A DNA stretch of 64,000 nt from assembly GCA_030267565.1 (NCBI GenBank), contig BRXU01000002.1, positions 6,453,501-6,517,500 on the forward strand. The letters run 5' to 3'. Position 1 is the stretch's first letter. Each line of letters starts with the position of its first letter. Below are positions 1 to 10,079 of the stretch, in pieces. The notes beneath the pieces were generated by a model. It was given only the letters and a program-made list of their open reading frames with translations. It did no database searches and had not been told where the DNA came from. The DNA comes from Pleodorina starrii (Eukaryota > Chlorophyta > Chlorophyceae > Chlamydomonadales > Volvocaceae). The position numbers and the translations under genes were made by a program.

Positions 1-240
1 TGTAATCTGTTACTTATGCAGCGTTTCCGTTGGATAAGGTCTTACACTTTTACTTCACAGGCACGGACATGGGCAATCCTACAGGGCGGGGCCCTGCGGG
101 GCCTCTTAATAAGTGAGGGCAAAAGGATAGGCCGTCGGGCATGTACGAAAGGATATGTGCTCGGAAAGGATCGTTGTGAGGTAGGGCTTGTTTTTTGGGC
201 AAACTGAAGATGTATTTTTTATGTCGCGCGTCCGGTTGTA

Positions 241-870
241 GGACGCAGCTGACGAGGCGGTAGCAGCTTGATGATTGATCGATGATTATTGCAGCGGATA
301 TATCCACGCGTACGTTATTATTACCTGTATCTTTTTTCCTGGAATGCACACCACGCCGTAACTTGCAACTGGCAAGCAACGTACAGTATCCACTGGTATC
401 CAATATCGATGGAACAGCGCCTCATCATCACGATCCCTTGCGGTCCTTGTGCTAGCGCTAACAACACATTGCCCTGCCTACCTGTTTGCGCCCGCCTAAA
501 CAAGCGCCGGCGTGGACGGAATGCGAACTGCAACGAAGGCCCAACACATCTTGCTTATACGTACGTCGAGCGTATGGCGGCCCATGCAGAATGTGTAAGA
601 CACTTTGCTCGGATTGGCACATTATTATTGACGTGTTCAGCCCAGTGCGTTGTGTCTGCTGCAGCTAGCTAGATGGCATAGTAGATAGCTTCTGGATCGA
701 TATGCGGACACGGGAGGAACAGGGAGGAACGAATGCCGACCCCAAGCAAATAATCATGGCAATTACGTCAGTAAATTAATGCGTGTGATATTTAGTCAGG
801 CTGCAGAATATGTACGGAGCTGCCTTGGCAATTCCACTCCTGCTGGCGTTCGTGCGCCGTTTCCGCCGGC
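241..870 (+). repeat. direct repeat copy 1 of a ~630 bp duplicated segment
   Basis: This segment recurs at about 2244-2875 in the same orientation with scattered substitutions and small indels. Shared landmarks in the same order are a stretch around TTGCAGCGGATATATCCACG, the block containing CAGCGCCTCATCATCACGAT, and the end around GTACGGAGCTGCCTTGGCA. Short reading frames inside it are not conserved between the two copies, so it is not annotated as coding. It may be part of a degenerate transposable element; no terminal motif was recognised. Confidence 0.8.
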
Positions 871-1745
871 GGCAACTTCGGCACGCACACGGTAGGTGGG
901 GCTCCATCTCCTTCCCCAAGACCGCCTCCATCACCGCCTCCATGGCGCGTTGCACTTCCACCTCCGCCTCTGCCTCAACCGGCACTTGGCTCTATGCCGC
1001 CACCGCCGCCTCATGGCCATCCACCGCCGTTGCCGCATCCACCTCGTGCCAGCGGCGCCATTCGGCGATTTTGTACGTTGCCAAGGTCACTGCAACCTCC
1101 ATCGCGCTGGGGTGGTCGTCCGGCAAGGTGGCACCCGCCGTCAGCCGCCAGTGTATTTCGAGCTCGTGTACGACACAAGGAAATCAAGGGGGCCCTCGAA
1201 GTGGTTGAGGTTATCTTGGCGCTGCGACGGGACAAGCAGGCGGACGGTATCAGATTAGAACTAAGCGGGGAGAGGCATGCAGCTGGAAGGCAATGCACGG
1301 CGAGCTGCATGCCTCTCCCCGCTTAGTTCTACTCCGACATCGTCCGCCTGCTTGTCCCGTCGCAGCGCCAAAATAACCTCAACCACGCGCACGTCGAGGG
1401 CCCCCTTAATTTCCTTGTGTCGTACACGAGCTCGATATACACTGGCGGCTGACGGCGGGTGCCACCTTGCCGGACGACCACCCCAGCGCGATGGAGGTTG
1501 CAGTGACCTTGGCAACGTACAAAATCGCCGAATGGCGCCGCTGGCACGAGGTGGATGGAGCAACTAATAACGGCGGTGGATGGCCATGAGGCGGTGTGGC
1601 GGCACAAAGCCGGTTGAGGCAGAGGCGGAGGCGGCCGCGCAACGCGTCGTGGAGGCGGTGGTGGAGGCGGTCTTACGTGGGAGGAGATGCAGCCCCGCCG
1701 TGTGCCGAAGTTGCCGCCGCCGGCGGTAGCGGTGGCGGTGCAAGT
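865..1745. repeat. long fold-back (inverted repeat) with an 18 nt loop
   Basis: The left arm (about 865-1284) is repeated as reverse complement in the right arm (about 1303-1745). The innermost 27 bp, 1258-1284 and 1303-1329, pair perfectly around the loop 1285-1302. Farther out the arms differ by substitutions and small insertions, for example an extra 9 nt near 1560. Arms are GC-rich with repeated GCCGCC-type runs. Every reading frame in one arm has a mirror in the other, so the short ORFs here carry no independent coding evidence. The transcript of either strand would form a very long hairpin. Confidence 0.85.
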
Positions 1746-1924
1746 CCATGTGCCGGCGGCGGCGGTGGCGGCCGGGGAGTCGCTTCGGCCGACCACTCCA
1801 TCCAGACCGGGTGGGGTGATGAGGCCTGCTGACTACGCCGCCAGCGACCGGAGGGTCTGGGACTGGGGTCGGCGGCGGGGACAGGACACGAAGTCCCGCC
1901 GAGTACAGGGACGACGACGTGTTG

Positions 1925-1990
1925 CGTGAGTCTCATGAGTCGTGCGAACGCACTATGTAGCTTTTATCCGGCTCCCTGTAATTAATCAAT
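1925..1990 (+). mobile_element. LINE-type 3' tail (short remnant)
   Basis: The stretch GAGTCGTGCGAACGCACTA, then GTAGCT, TTATCC, GGCTCC and CTGTAATTAAT closely matches the end of the LINE fragment at 27233-27286, including the small GTGCG/CGCAC hairpin. This suggests the 3' end of a related non-LTR retrotransposon. The 5' limit cannot be placed because the preceding sequence is the fold-back region. Inference from internal comparison only. Confidence 0.45.
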
Positions 1991-2243
1991 CCCCGGGCTG
2001 CTAAAAACATACTACATCGCGCAAACATACATTGAAATAGGAGATAATTATGTTCCCGAATTTGTCGGCCCAACGTTTATATATAGCGAGCCTGGTCCTA
2101 TCGGCCTTAATTGTCCCCCCCCCCCTTTCCTCGCCCTCACTTCCACGGTGATGTGCCACGTTACAATGTCACATAAAGTTGCGGCTAGCCGTGTACCAAA
2201 GGCAATACTTGAGCCAGCAGACCTTGGACGCCGCCGGCAGTTT

Positions 2244-2875
2244 CACGCAGCTGACGATCGAGGTGGCAGCAGCTTGATGATTGATTGATGCTTATTGCAG
2301 CGGATATATCCACGCGTACGTTGATTCATGTATCATGATTACTCGAACCTGGAATGAATGCACACCACGCCGTAACTTGCAACTGGCAAGCAACGTACAG
2401 TATCCAATATCGATGGAACAGCGCCTCATCATCACGATCCCTTGCGGTCCTTGTGCTAGCGCTAACAACACATTGCCCTGCCTACCTCGATGTGCCGGCC
2501 TAAACAAGCGCCGGCGTGGACGGAATGCGAACTGCAACGAAGGCCCAACACATCTTTCTTGATTGTACGTACGTCGAGCGTATGGGGACCCATGCAAAAT
2601 GTGAAGACACTTTGCTCGGATTGGCGCATTGTTATTGACGTGTTCAGCCCAGCTAGCGTATACGTAGTAGCAGGTAGTAGCTTCTGGATCTGCGGAAACG
2701 GGATGAACGAATGCCGTCCCCAAGCAAACAGTCATTGCATTTAAATATGATAATGTGCATAACTTAATTATTTTGCAAGTATTCGTAGATGATAGATGCT
2801 GTTATATATAGTCAGGCTTCAGAATATGTACGGAGCTGCCTTGGCAGTTCCACTCCTGCTGCCGTTCGTTCGTAC
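2244..2875 (+). repeat. direct repeat copy 2 of a ~630 bp duplicated segment
   Basis: Same-orientation partner of the segment at 241-870. It lacks a few nucleotides and carries some extra ones (for instance at the GTACGTACGTC block), so the duplication is not recent. The interval between the two copies contains the long fold-back and a LINE-like tail, which suggests those elements inserted into, or were trapped by, the duplicated sequence. Confidence 0.8.
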
Positions 2876-3681
2876 GCACGTTTGTGTCTCCTCAGTTCCT
2901 GCCCCAAACCGGGGTACGTGGCAACTGCCATCCAAGTTCAATGATAAGCGAACATTCGTTGCAGTATGTGGTTATACCGGCTGTGACTCCATCGGACGCT
3001 TTGAGCCCCAATTAATAATAACGGGCGCGCGGGCGTCACAACTAATAGCCGTCCGAACATCTCCCACTTCATAATCGCAGACGCCGTCAGGCACGTACGT
3101 ATACAGTTATTTACAACGCCGTGCTGCACCGGCTTAAAATGCTCAGGTATGTTTGCGGCTCATAATAAATAAACACCGTCAGTGCCAGGAGGCAGCCGGG
3201 TCTGCTAGCTGGGTAACATTGATGCACGCAGAGCGAGAAGACGGAAGGAACAAGGATGAAGTAAGGACGCTGCTTATGAGTTATCACAACACCTCCCCTG
3301 CCAGTGTACAGTGTTACAGCGTACGCCTGGATCACGTTTGGTGGAGCACACGACCTCCTTCCCTGCCACTGACCGCTTTCACAATAACAAGCCTTAACCG
3401 TTTGAAGGTGGGTCAAGCATGAACGGCCATCGATTGACCCTGGTGCCATCTTGTCGCATGTCATCGCTAGCAAGTGAGCAACCTCGCATGTTTCACTGGC
3501 AAGGGTAGTCATAACGACCCCGGATAAATCTGGACTAGATAAATTTTCAGCAATCTATATATCATAACCTCGCTTACGCATGAACGAATGTGCACCCCCT
3601 TGGCTGCCGTTCACAATGCTGAATGGGTCGCAACCTCAACCCACAGGCTCTCGCGGCACAGCAGTGCCGCAGCTAACCCAG
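2876..3681. other. no gene recognised
   Basis: AT-richer sequence than the host genes to the right. Only short unsupported reading frames are present and no repeat partner was noticed elsewhere in the window. The last ~40 bases lead into the glycosyltransferase-like exon and end in an AG acceptor. Confidence 0.5.
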
Positions 3682-4341
3682 AGGTGCTCTCGCTGCCGCC
3701 GTCTACCTGCCCCTGGTGAAACGAGAGCTCCAGGAGGGCAGCCAGGGAGCGATTAACAACATCCTCCTCTCCGCCGATAACGCCGCTGAGCTACGAAATG
3801 CGACCGCCACTCTTGAGGCGCTGTTCCGGGAGATGGAGACCGAGGCCCCGCACGCATCCTTGTCCGCTTCTTCGTCCGCCTGCTCTCTCCGCCTGCTGCT
3901 GCTGTACGAGGTGGTGGGCGATGAGATGCTGGCTGCGCTGATGCCCATCAATGCGCTGCGCAATGCGGCCTTCCTGGCGGCTGACACCCCGCTGGTGGCC
4001 ATGGTGGATGTGGACCTGTCACCCAGCGGGAGCCTGGCGGGGCAGGTGCTGGCGGACAGCGGAAGGTGGGTCGCCAGGCAGACGGGTTTGGAGGGTCATT
4101 GTGGGGTCGTTGTAGATAGATTAGCAAGCATAGCATAGATTAGCAAGCTACCAACCAAGCAACCCATTGGATCCGAACAAGAGCAGCATACAACACACTG
4201 GCCGCCTGCCAATCATCATGCACCGCAGGGCAGCAAGAATGGTTGAGGACGAGCGCGCGGTCTGGGTGGTCCCCGCCTTCGACACGCACAGGCGCATGAA
4301 CTTCTCTGAGCGTGAAGCAGTTGCCGATGATGTGGTGGCAG
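3682..4341 (+). pseudogene. partial GT49 (LARGE-type) glycosyltransferase-like gene, two exons
   Basis: Exon 3682-4065 (donor GTGGGT, phase 2) joins exon 4229-4341 (acceptor CACCGCAG, donor GTGAGG, phase 1) with frame maintained. The first exon encodes MPINALRNAAFLAADTPLV followed by MVDVDLSPSG. This matches the family pattern of the LARGE C-terminal / glycosyltransferase 49 domain, in which a PxNxLRNxA segment precedes a DVD metal-binding motif. The second exon continues with a VWVVPAFDTHRR segment, as in the family. An in-frame TAA at 3674-3676 shows that coding must begin at an acceptor around 3680, not upstream. No further exon was recognised after 4341 before the retroelement, and no start exon upstream, so this appears truncated at both ends. 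Such enzymes normally act in the Golgi as type II membrane proteins; no signal anchor is visible here. Family assignment rests on motifs; whether it is dead or merely part of a gene with unrecognised exons is open. Confidence 0.6.
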
Positions 4342-5430
4342 GTGAGGCTGGATGACCTGCGGTTGCGTTGGGCCGACCCGCCGACCCGCCCTACATAATT
4401 TTTTTCATTCACTGTGTGAGTTCGTGCGGATTGGGTGTCGGGAGGCTGCAGGTGCGGCGGGGCGTTACGATCTTGCGAAGCTTCGGATGTCTGCGGCTGC
4501 GGTTCCAGATAGATCACCCCGGCCGCCGCTGCTGCTACTTGGCTGCTGGTTTACTCATTACATATTCCCACGACGCCAGAGGGACATTCATTCGATGAGT
4601 CGATACCATTCATGAGCATGCACGCAGCAGGACGGATGTCGTCATGGAATGTCCACCAACGATACGAGCATGGGCTCGCTTGCTTGTTATAACAGCAGAC
4701 AGACAGGCGTGAGAGCGGACGCCTGCCCAAGCAGGTGCAAAAACTCTGGGCACGTACGTCTTGACATACCGCCGCTTCCCCGTTATATATAAAGGGGCAA
4801 AGCTCCCTTCGTCCTTTCATGTATTACTCGCTTGGTGAAGTAGTAAGGTCGTTGTTAACGGCCTGTGCTCGTACTGCTCGTACTTCGCAGTACGACTCCT
4901 GTTCCTTTATATATTGTCCGTTGTCTTAGGTACCGGCTCTATCATTGGCTTTATTAAACGCCGTCAAAGCCATTATCACATAGCATCTTTATCCGCCTGG
5001 TTTCATGCGCAGAAAGATAGAGACATGGCTCCGTGCGTCCCGCCGCATGCGTCTATCGGAGCTAGAATTCGGATGAGTATGGCGTCTCACACTCGTTGAC
5101 ACGCATGCAGGCGCAACGCTGCTGCTACTTTATTCAATCCGTATGTATGTGCGGCAGCGAGCGCATGAGGGCATCCGCCAGGTGGGTGCGGATTGGTGTA
5201 TGTTCACATGTGATACCGATCGACACGCCCAAAAATCATGCATGTATGTAGAGGCGCAGAGGTGCGTGTGCAGCTCACAAGTACACACGCACCGCGCCTA
5301 AATTATTGCTGCCGGCGCGGCGGGCTCCGGCCGCGTCATCAGGGCCCCAAGCTTAAACTGATACGCGCGGGAAGTGCGTCTTATTGCTCCTCACTGTCCG
5401 TCGGTCGTTACAGCCAGCCGTACGCGACGG
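4342..5430. other. no gene recognised (flank of the retroelement)
   Basis: Mixed-composition sequence with small tandem motifs (GTAC, TATG, CTCGTAC) and no convincing exon. It may contain the 3' terminal repeats of the DIRS/PAT-like element on its left side, but no split direct repeat could be matched by eye to the sequence right of 11348. Confidence 0.4.
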
Positions 5431-5613
5431 CAACCGACTCCACAGCAACCCTGTAAAACCCCGCGGCGGCAACCAACATCCCGCGGCACACCGAACAGTC
5501 CCTTTGCGAAACCCCACACCATTCCCAAGACGCCCCCCAGTTTTTTAAGTTGCATTAGTGGCCGTCAGTGAAGACAGATTTTGAAAGCATTCTCCATGCG
5601 CGCCACTCTGCAA

Positions 5614-6777
5614 CTACTTGGGGGGGCCCAAAATGTGGGCCGTCAGTTTCTTGTGCGCCGACACGCCGTCCTTCACGTAGTGCTTCTCGAACGTCGCCGG
5701 GCTGGCCCAGCGGCCGAGCTTTTGCACCAGCGCCCGGTCTGCGCTGCTGTTAACGGCGGTAGTCGCGCCGCCCCGGCGGAACGCGTGGGTGCCGAAGTCC
5801 CGATGGATCCCCGCCGCCTGGAAAGCGGCGTTGAGTTTCTCCCGGAAGTCGCGATAGGGCATCGCGGCAATCGGCGCGTCGAGCGGCGCCGTGCGCTGGG
5901 CCAGCCGTTGGGAGCCGTCGGCGCTGCGGGCAACGGGCCGCAGCAGGGGGCCGACGTCCTCCACCTCCTGCAGTTTCCCCGCCACGTAGGCCTTGCGCGG
6001 CGCACGCTGGTAGCCGCCCGCGACCAGCAGGTCGTGCAGGAGCTGCACCGGGCAGTGGGCTGGGTGTAGCTCGCCCACGGCACCGATCGTAACCGTCGCT
6101 CCTTGGGCCCGCTGGTCGGTCTTGCTGCGGTAGAGGTAGATCGAGGTGTGCGAGCCGAGTTGCACGTCTAGCAGATCCTGGTGTACCAATATCTTGGCCA
6201 GGTCGTCGTAGCGCAGCAAGCCAGTGAAGCAGAGCACCACGCAGGTGACGACCATGCGGGTCTCGAGGTCGGGACCGGAGCCCTGGAGCGGGAAGTGGTA
6301 TGCGAGGAGTTGCTGCATCTCCCCAGGTGACGCGTCCGCCAACACCCGCGAGTTGCTGGTCAGGGTGCGCCTTGCGGCCTCACGGACGGCACTGCACAGG
6401 GGCGCGTCGCACGGCGACGGCAGGCCCGCTGCCTGGTAGTACGCGGAGATAGCTGCGCTGGCCTTGTCCACCTTCTGATGCCCCACCCGGCGCTCCGCAG
6501 CCTCGTCCCGCACAGAGGTAAGGTAGCAAGCCACGAACGCACCGGTGCAGGCGTAAGGCGCGAAACCCCGCTGGATGCAGAACATGACAAACGCGCACCA
6601 AGCTGGGTAGTACTGCTTCCAGGTGCTGCTCGCCTTGCTGAACCGGCTGATCGCTGCCAAGCGCCCCGCCAGGCGCTGCAAGTCGGGGTGCGCTCCGGCA
6701 GCCCCCAGGCCCGCAACCACGAAGGCAACTGTGCTCGCATCTGTCGTTACAGGGGCGGAATGGGCAGACACCGCGAG
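5614..6777 (-). CDS. tyrosine recombinase (YR) ORF of the DIRS/PAT-like element
   Basis: The encoded protein is a phage-integrase-type tyrosine recombinase expected to integrate a circular DNA copy of the element. Counting from the GTG codon at 6771 (385 codons), the catalytic set is visible: Arg187 in GLLRYDDL, a Lys in YRSKTD near 217, His329 and Arg332 in THAFRRGG, Trp355 in LGRWAS (position of the usual His/Trp) and nucleophile Tyr365 in FEKHYVKDG. The N-terminal ~150 residues look like a SAM-like core-binding domain. The frame opens immediately after a TAA at about 6778 and contains no ATG until deep in the catalytic domain, while it overlaps the end of the RT ORF (stop at 6747-6749). 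Translation must therefore rely on frameshifting, stop-restart, a non-AUG start or splicing. A GGCCCA..TGGGCC hairpin lies at the 3' end of the ORF (about 5626-5642). Confidence 0.9.
   Translation of the reverse strand, partial: LAVSAHSAPVTTDASTVAFVVAGLGAAGAHPDLQRLAGRLAAISRFSKASSTWKQYYPAWCAFVMFCIQRGFAPYACTGAFVACYLTSVRDEAAERRVGHQKVDKASAAISAYYQAAGLPSPCDAPLCSAVREAARRTLTSNSRVLADASPGEMQQLLAYHFPLQGSGPDLETRMVVTCVVLCFTGLLRYDDLAKILVHQDLLDVQLGSHTSIYLYRSKTDQRAQGATVTIGAVGELHPAHCPVQLLHDLLVAGGYQRAPRKAYVAGKLQEVEDVGPLLRPVARSADGSQRLAQRTAPLDAPIAAMPYRDFREKLNAAFQAAGIHRDFGTHAFRRGGATTAVNSSADRALVQKLGRWASPATFEKHYVKDGVSAHKKLTAHILGPPK
5626..5642. repeat. small hairpin at the end of the recombinase ORF
   Basis: GGCCCA and TGGGCC pair perfectly around a 5 nt loop within the last codons of the recombinase ORF. 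Its role is unknown; it could take part in 3' end formation of the element transcript, but it is short and GC-rich and could be chance. Confidence 0.4.
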
Positions 6778-9596
6778 TTAGCTGCGCCGAAATCTAATAG
6801 TAGCGCCATGGACTGCCACGTCGGTGGTGGGACCGGGTCCCATACGCCGAGCCTGTTCTGAAGGAACAGGCCTGGGCCCGTCGGGAAAACATGCACTGCG
6901 TGAACAAACTCCCGAAACAACGAACCGCTCGTGACCAGGCGGGGCCACCATGCGGCCCGCGGCCAAAATGGGGCCAGCAGGCACAACCGCGCTTTGCATG
7001 CCTCCGCATGTGCGAGCACTCGCCCCAGAACGGCAAAAGGTGGGTTGCACCAGGCAATGTCCGGTGCTTGCGGCCATTGGACGGCGAACGCATTCACTCC
7101 TGCGCTGGCCGGGTGAAAGTGATAGGAATAGAACGGTTGCATCTGGTAGTTGTGGGCGGACGCAAACAGATCTACTGCAAACTGGCCACCACGCCCCCAC
7201 TTCGCCGCCAGGGTACCGAAAGCGCACGGGTTCAGCTTCCAGTCACACGACTCCTGGTGTTTCGACAGGTCGTCTGCGAACTGGTTCAAGTCCCGCGGCA
7301 ACCATTCGACCAACAGGTCAATTCCTCTCTCGATGCAGTACCACAAAAGGGCCGAGCAAATGCCCTGGAGCCGGGGGCGCACCGAGCCACCTTTGGTAAG
7401 TATGTCCCTGGATGGCCGGCTGTCCGTGCGGACGAGGACGTGCTGGTCGTCCAGGCGCCCCGCGCCATTGAAGCTTTGCAACACGTTAAGCATCCCCGTC
7501 AACTCCAGCAACGTGGAGGAGTCCTCGTCGGTCTCCTTCTCCCATTGCCCGCTCGCGATCAGCAGCACGCCATCCTCCTTGGTCCAACCGCCCCACCCGC
7601 CGAACGAAAACTCGGACCGCCCCGCGGCGTCCGTGTAGATGACGAACGAATGCACGTGGGATGGACGCCAGATTGGTCGGAACCCGTCGTAATGCTCGAA
7701 CGACTCTACCCAAAACTTCACCTCCCACGCGACGTCGGGCGTCAGCAGCCGGTACGAATCGTACGTCGTGCCCTTCTGTCGCAACTCGTCTGCGACCCAC
7801 GCGGACATAAGACGTGTCATGAGGATAGAGATTTTCCCAAAAGAGTGCGACATCGACAGGAGCGAGCCCGCCAGGGATGCGACCCCCCGTATGCGGAATT
7901 CCCGCGCCCCGTCGTGCGCTTGCAAAACCTCGCGCGCCAACGCTTGGACTGCTACGCGCTTCGAGGCGGGGACGAACATGGAGCCGCGCACCGTGTCGAT
8001 TTCTGCCCCTAGGTACGTTTTCCGTTGCTCCGGTTCGAGCGAGCATTTGCTCTCGCTGACCAGGAAACCTGCGCTCTCAAAATCCGTCAACACTCGGGTC
8101 CGCAACTGTGTCAACACCTGTTTGTCCTGGTGGGCGTGTATGCTGTCATCTATGTAACCCGAACACCGGTGGCCCTCGGCCCACCAGCTCTGTTGGAGCT
8201 CCCGCGTGATTTTGGTAAACACCCAGCAGGCTGGGGCCAGACCGAAAGGCAACTGTACGAATTGGAACCATCGTCCCTTCCACTCGAAACCCAAGAACTC
8301 CCAAGCACTTTCGTGCATATCGACGTGGTGGTACCCCGACTTCAAATCGACCGTAAACATGTAATCGTCACGCTCCAGTGTGTCCCCGAGCGTTGCCAGG
8401 GATTCGTACTTAAAGCTGGGCACTTGCAAGTGCTCGTTGATGTAGCGCGCGTCGTAAATCAAACGAAACTTGGTCGTGCCTTTTTTGGGCACCACTCCCA
8501 GCGGGAGCACACAGCGCGGCTGGTGGTTCACCGCGCGGGCCGCGCCCGTCGCTATCAGCTCATCGATCGCCGCATCGACGAACGCGGACTGCTCCGTGGC
8601 CGACGCGTGGTTCCGGAGGTGGATTGGGGCCGGCGGGCCGGTCTTTTCCAACCATCGAAGCGAAAAACCAAACAGCACCCAGTTCAGCACTAGTGCCGAT
8701 CGGCAAAACGTCTGCCAGAAAGTGGCGCGCGCGCGGAGCCGGCCCCGCATTTGTGGGGGCTGCCCTTTCGCCGGCTTCACCGGCGGCGGGTGTGCCGAGC
8801 CTTCGAACTCTGCCTCCAAACCGTCAAGGTCAGCCGCACCTGGCGCGCTGACGCTCGCGGCCTCCGCTTGCTGTTGGCGGGCCCGAACTTGCGAAGTGCC
8901 GTTGGCGTCCGTGGTTCCAGGCCTCCGCGCTGAGGGTGCCGCGGGCGTCCCCGTCGGGGGGCTCTCGATCGGTGCCGAGGTGCCGGGGTTGGAGCCGGTG
9001 TCGGTGACCGCCGTGTCGCTCGCGTTCTGCTTGGAGCCGCAGGCCGTGCCTGGAATGAGAAGAACAACTGTTCTCAGTTGACCTGTTCGCAGTTGGTGCA
9101 GAAGCGAGTAGCAGTACCGCGGTATCGGTCTCTCACCGCTCAGCTTAGCGCCAGATTCGCGGTCGCGTTCTGGTTTGCCCGTGCCCATAGCTTCCTTGCG
9201 CTGGGTTCCTGAAAAACCCGAATAAGGTTCGTAAGACATTGGCAATTGCTGGGTAGCCAATTCGCCGTGGGAGCCTGGCTCACCCATTTTGGTCAGATCC
9301 GCGGGCTGTGCCGTGCCAAGAGCTTTCTTCCCCGATTGTTTGAAGTTGGGCTGCCAGTTGCTCGAGGAGCGGGGCGGCAAAGCTGTCCCAATAACCGGGT
9401 GAGCCGGTGCGATCGCGGAGGCCTGCCCGATAGAGCTGCGGCGCTTTGAGCGCTCATCTATGCTCTCCTCCTCCTTGCCAGGCGCTTGACGTTTCTCGCC
9501 AAGGAGGTTCTTGGTGTTGCGTGAGGCATGTGGCTGAGCGCCATTGTTGGAGCTGTTCGAGCCTCGCGAGAAAAGACCGTTGGTCTGGAATAACAT
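6747..9596 (-). CDS. reverse transcriptase-RNase H-methyltransferase-like polyprotein of the DIRS/PAT-like element
   Basis: The first ATG in the open frame is at 9596 (949 residues); the frame itself stays open to about 9662. After a ~350-residue low-complexity N-terminus come the RT motifs: VVPKKGTTKFRLIYD near 369-382, FTVDLKSGYHHVD with catalytic Asp417, LPFGLAPACWVFTK near 449-462, and the catalytic box YIDD at 481-484 (Ile in the variable position). RNase H follows with Asp656 in YTDAAG, Glu698 in TLLELTG, Asp725 in VRTDSRP and a final Asp pair in QFADDLSK near 775. The C-terminal ~150 residues contain AVDLFAS near 808-813 and WCNPPF near 849-854, resembling the Dam/N6-adenine methyltransferase-like domain attached to DIRS RT-RNase H proteins. 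The stop codon lies inside the start region of the recombinase frame. No frameshift or internal stop is visible, so the element may be functional. Confidence 0.93.
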   Translation of the reverse strand: MLFQTNGLFSRGSNSSNNGAQPHASRNTKNLLGEKRQAPGKEEESIDERSKRRSSIGQASAIAPAHPVIGTALPPRSSSNWQPNFKQSGKKALGTAQPADLTKMGEPGSHGELATQQLPMSYEPYSGFSGTQRKEAMGTGKPERDRESGAKLSGERPIPRYCYSLLHQLRTGQLRTVVLLIPGTACGSKQNASDTAVTDTGSNPGTSAPIESPPTGTPAAPSARRPGTTDANGTSQVRARQQQAEAASVSAPGAADLDGLEAEFEGSAHPPPVKPAKGQPPQMRGRLRARATFWQTFCRSALVLNWVLFGFSLRWLEKTGPPAPIHLRNHASATEQSAFVDAAIDELIATGAARAVNHQPRCVLPLGVVPKKGTTKFRLIYDARYINEHLQVPSFKYESLATLGDTLERDDYMFTVDLKSGYHHVDMHESAWEFLGFEWKGRWFQFVQLPFGLAPACWVFTKITRELQQSWWAEGHRCSGYIDDSIHAHQDKQVLTQLRTRVLTDFESAGFLVSESKCSLEPEQRKTYLGAEIDTVRGSMFVPASKRVAVQALAREVLQAHDGAREFRIRGVASLAGSLLSMSHSFGKISILMTRLMSAWVADELRQKGTTYDSYRLLTPDVAWEVKFWVESFEHYDGFRPIWRPSHVHSFVIYTDAAGRSEFSFGGWGGWTKEDGVLLIASGQWEKETDEDSSTLLELTGMLNVLQSFNGAGRLDDQHVLVRTDSRPSRDILTKGGSVRPRLQGICSALLWYCIERGIDLLVEWLPRDLNQFADDLSKHQESCDWKLNPCAFGTLAAKWGRGGQFAVDLFASAHNYQMQPFYSYHFHPASAGVNAFAVQWPQAPDIAWCNPPFAVLGRVLAHAEACKARLCLLAPFWPRAAWWPRLVTSGSLFREFVHAVHVFPTGPGLFLQNRLGVWDPVPPPTWQSMALLLDFGAANSRCLPIPPL

Positions 9597-9692
9597 TGCA
9601 GCATCACAGTATTGCGTGTAAGCGATTGAGGAGAAATTGTGAGAGATTCGACCTCCCAACACAAACCTTTACTGGGCTTGTACGGCCTGCTA

Positions 9693-9735
9693 TGCTCGTC
9701 CCATCTGTGTTCGTCAAACACAGATGGGACGAGCA
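9693..9735. repeat. perfect 19-bp hairpin in the Gag-RT spacer
   Basis: Arms 9693-9711 and 9717-9735 are exact reverse complements around the 5 nt loop CGTCA. The hairpin lies about 100 nt upstream (on the minus strand) of the first ATG of the RT ORF and downstream of the Gag stop. A long perfect stem at this place could affect ribosome passage, or be a recombination or packaging site; no function is established. Confidence 0.8.
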
Positions 9736-10079
9736 CATGATTTACAGCCGTGATTACAACTCCGGTCCAGAAGAAAATACAACTGGGCCCCTGGGGCTGT
9801 GACAAAACAACCTGCCGAGGTGGTGCGCACCTCCGAACGTCGTCCATGGGTGTCTGCGACACTCTTCCCATGCCCGTACGGTTTCCCGTCGCCACGCAAA
9901 GCCAGACTCCTAATGCCCCGAAGGCCAATTCACTCTTGTCTACAGGCCTAAATGGCCACACAACTCGCTTTGACAATGTCTCTCGCTGTAACGTGCTTCT
10001 GGTGAAGCTGAACAAGAGAGAAAAGAATCTCATTAGGTGTTCTGCCCCCATGGCACGCGTAATGAAAGTACACGCCTCT

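Noticed and set aside
810..1326. Overlapping short open frames of 100-130 codons in the left fold-back region
   Set aside because: Several frames are open at once because of GCC-rich composition, and none is preserved with better conservation in the inverted arm.
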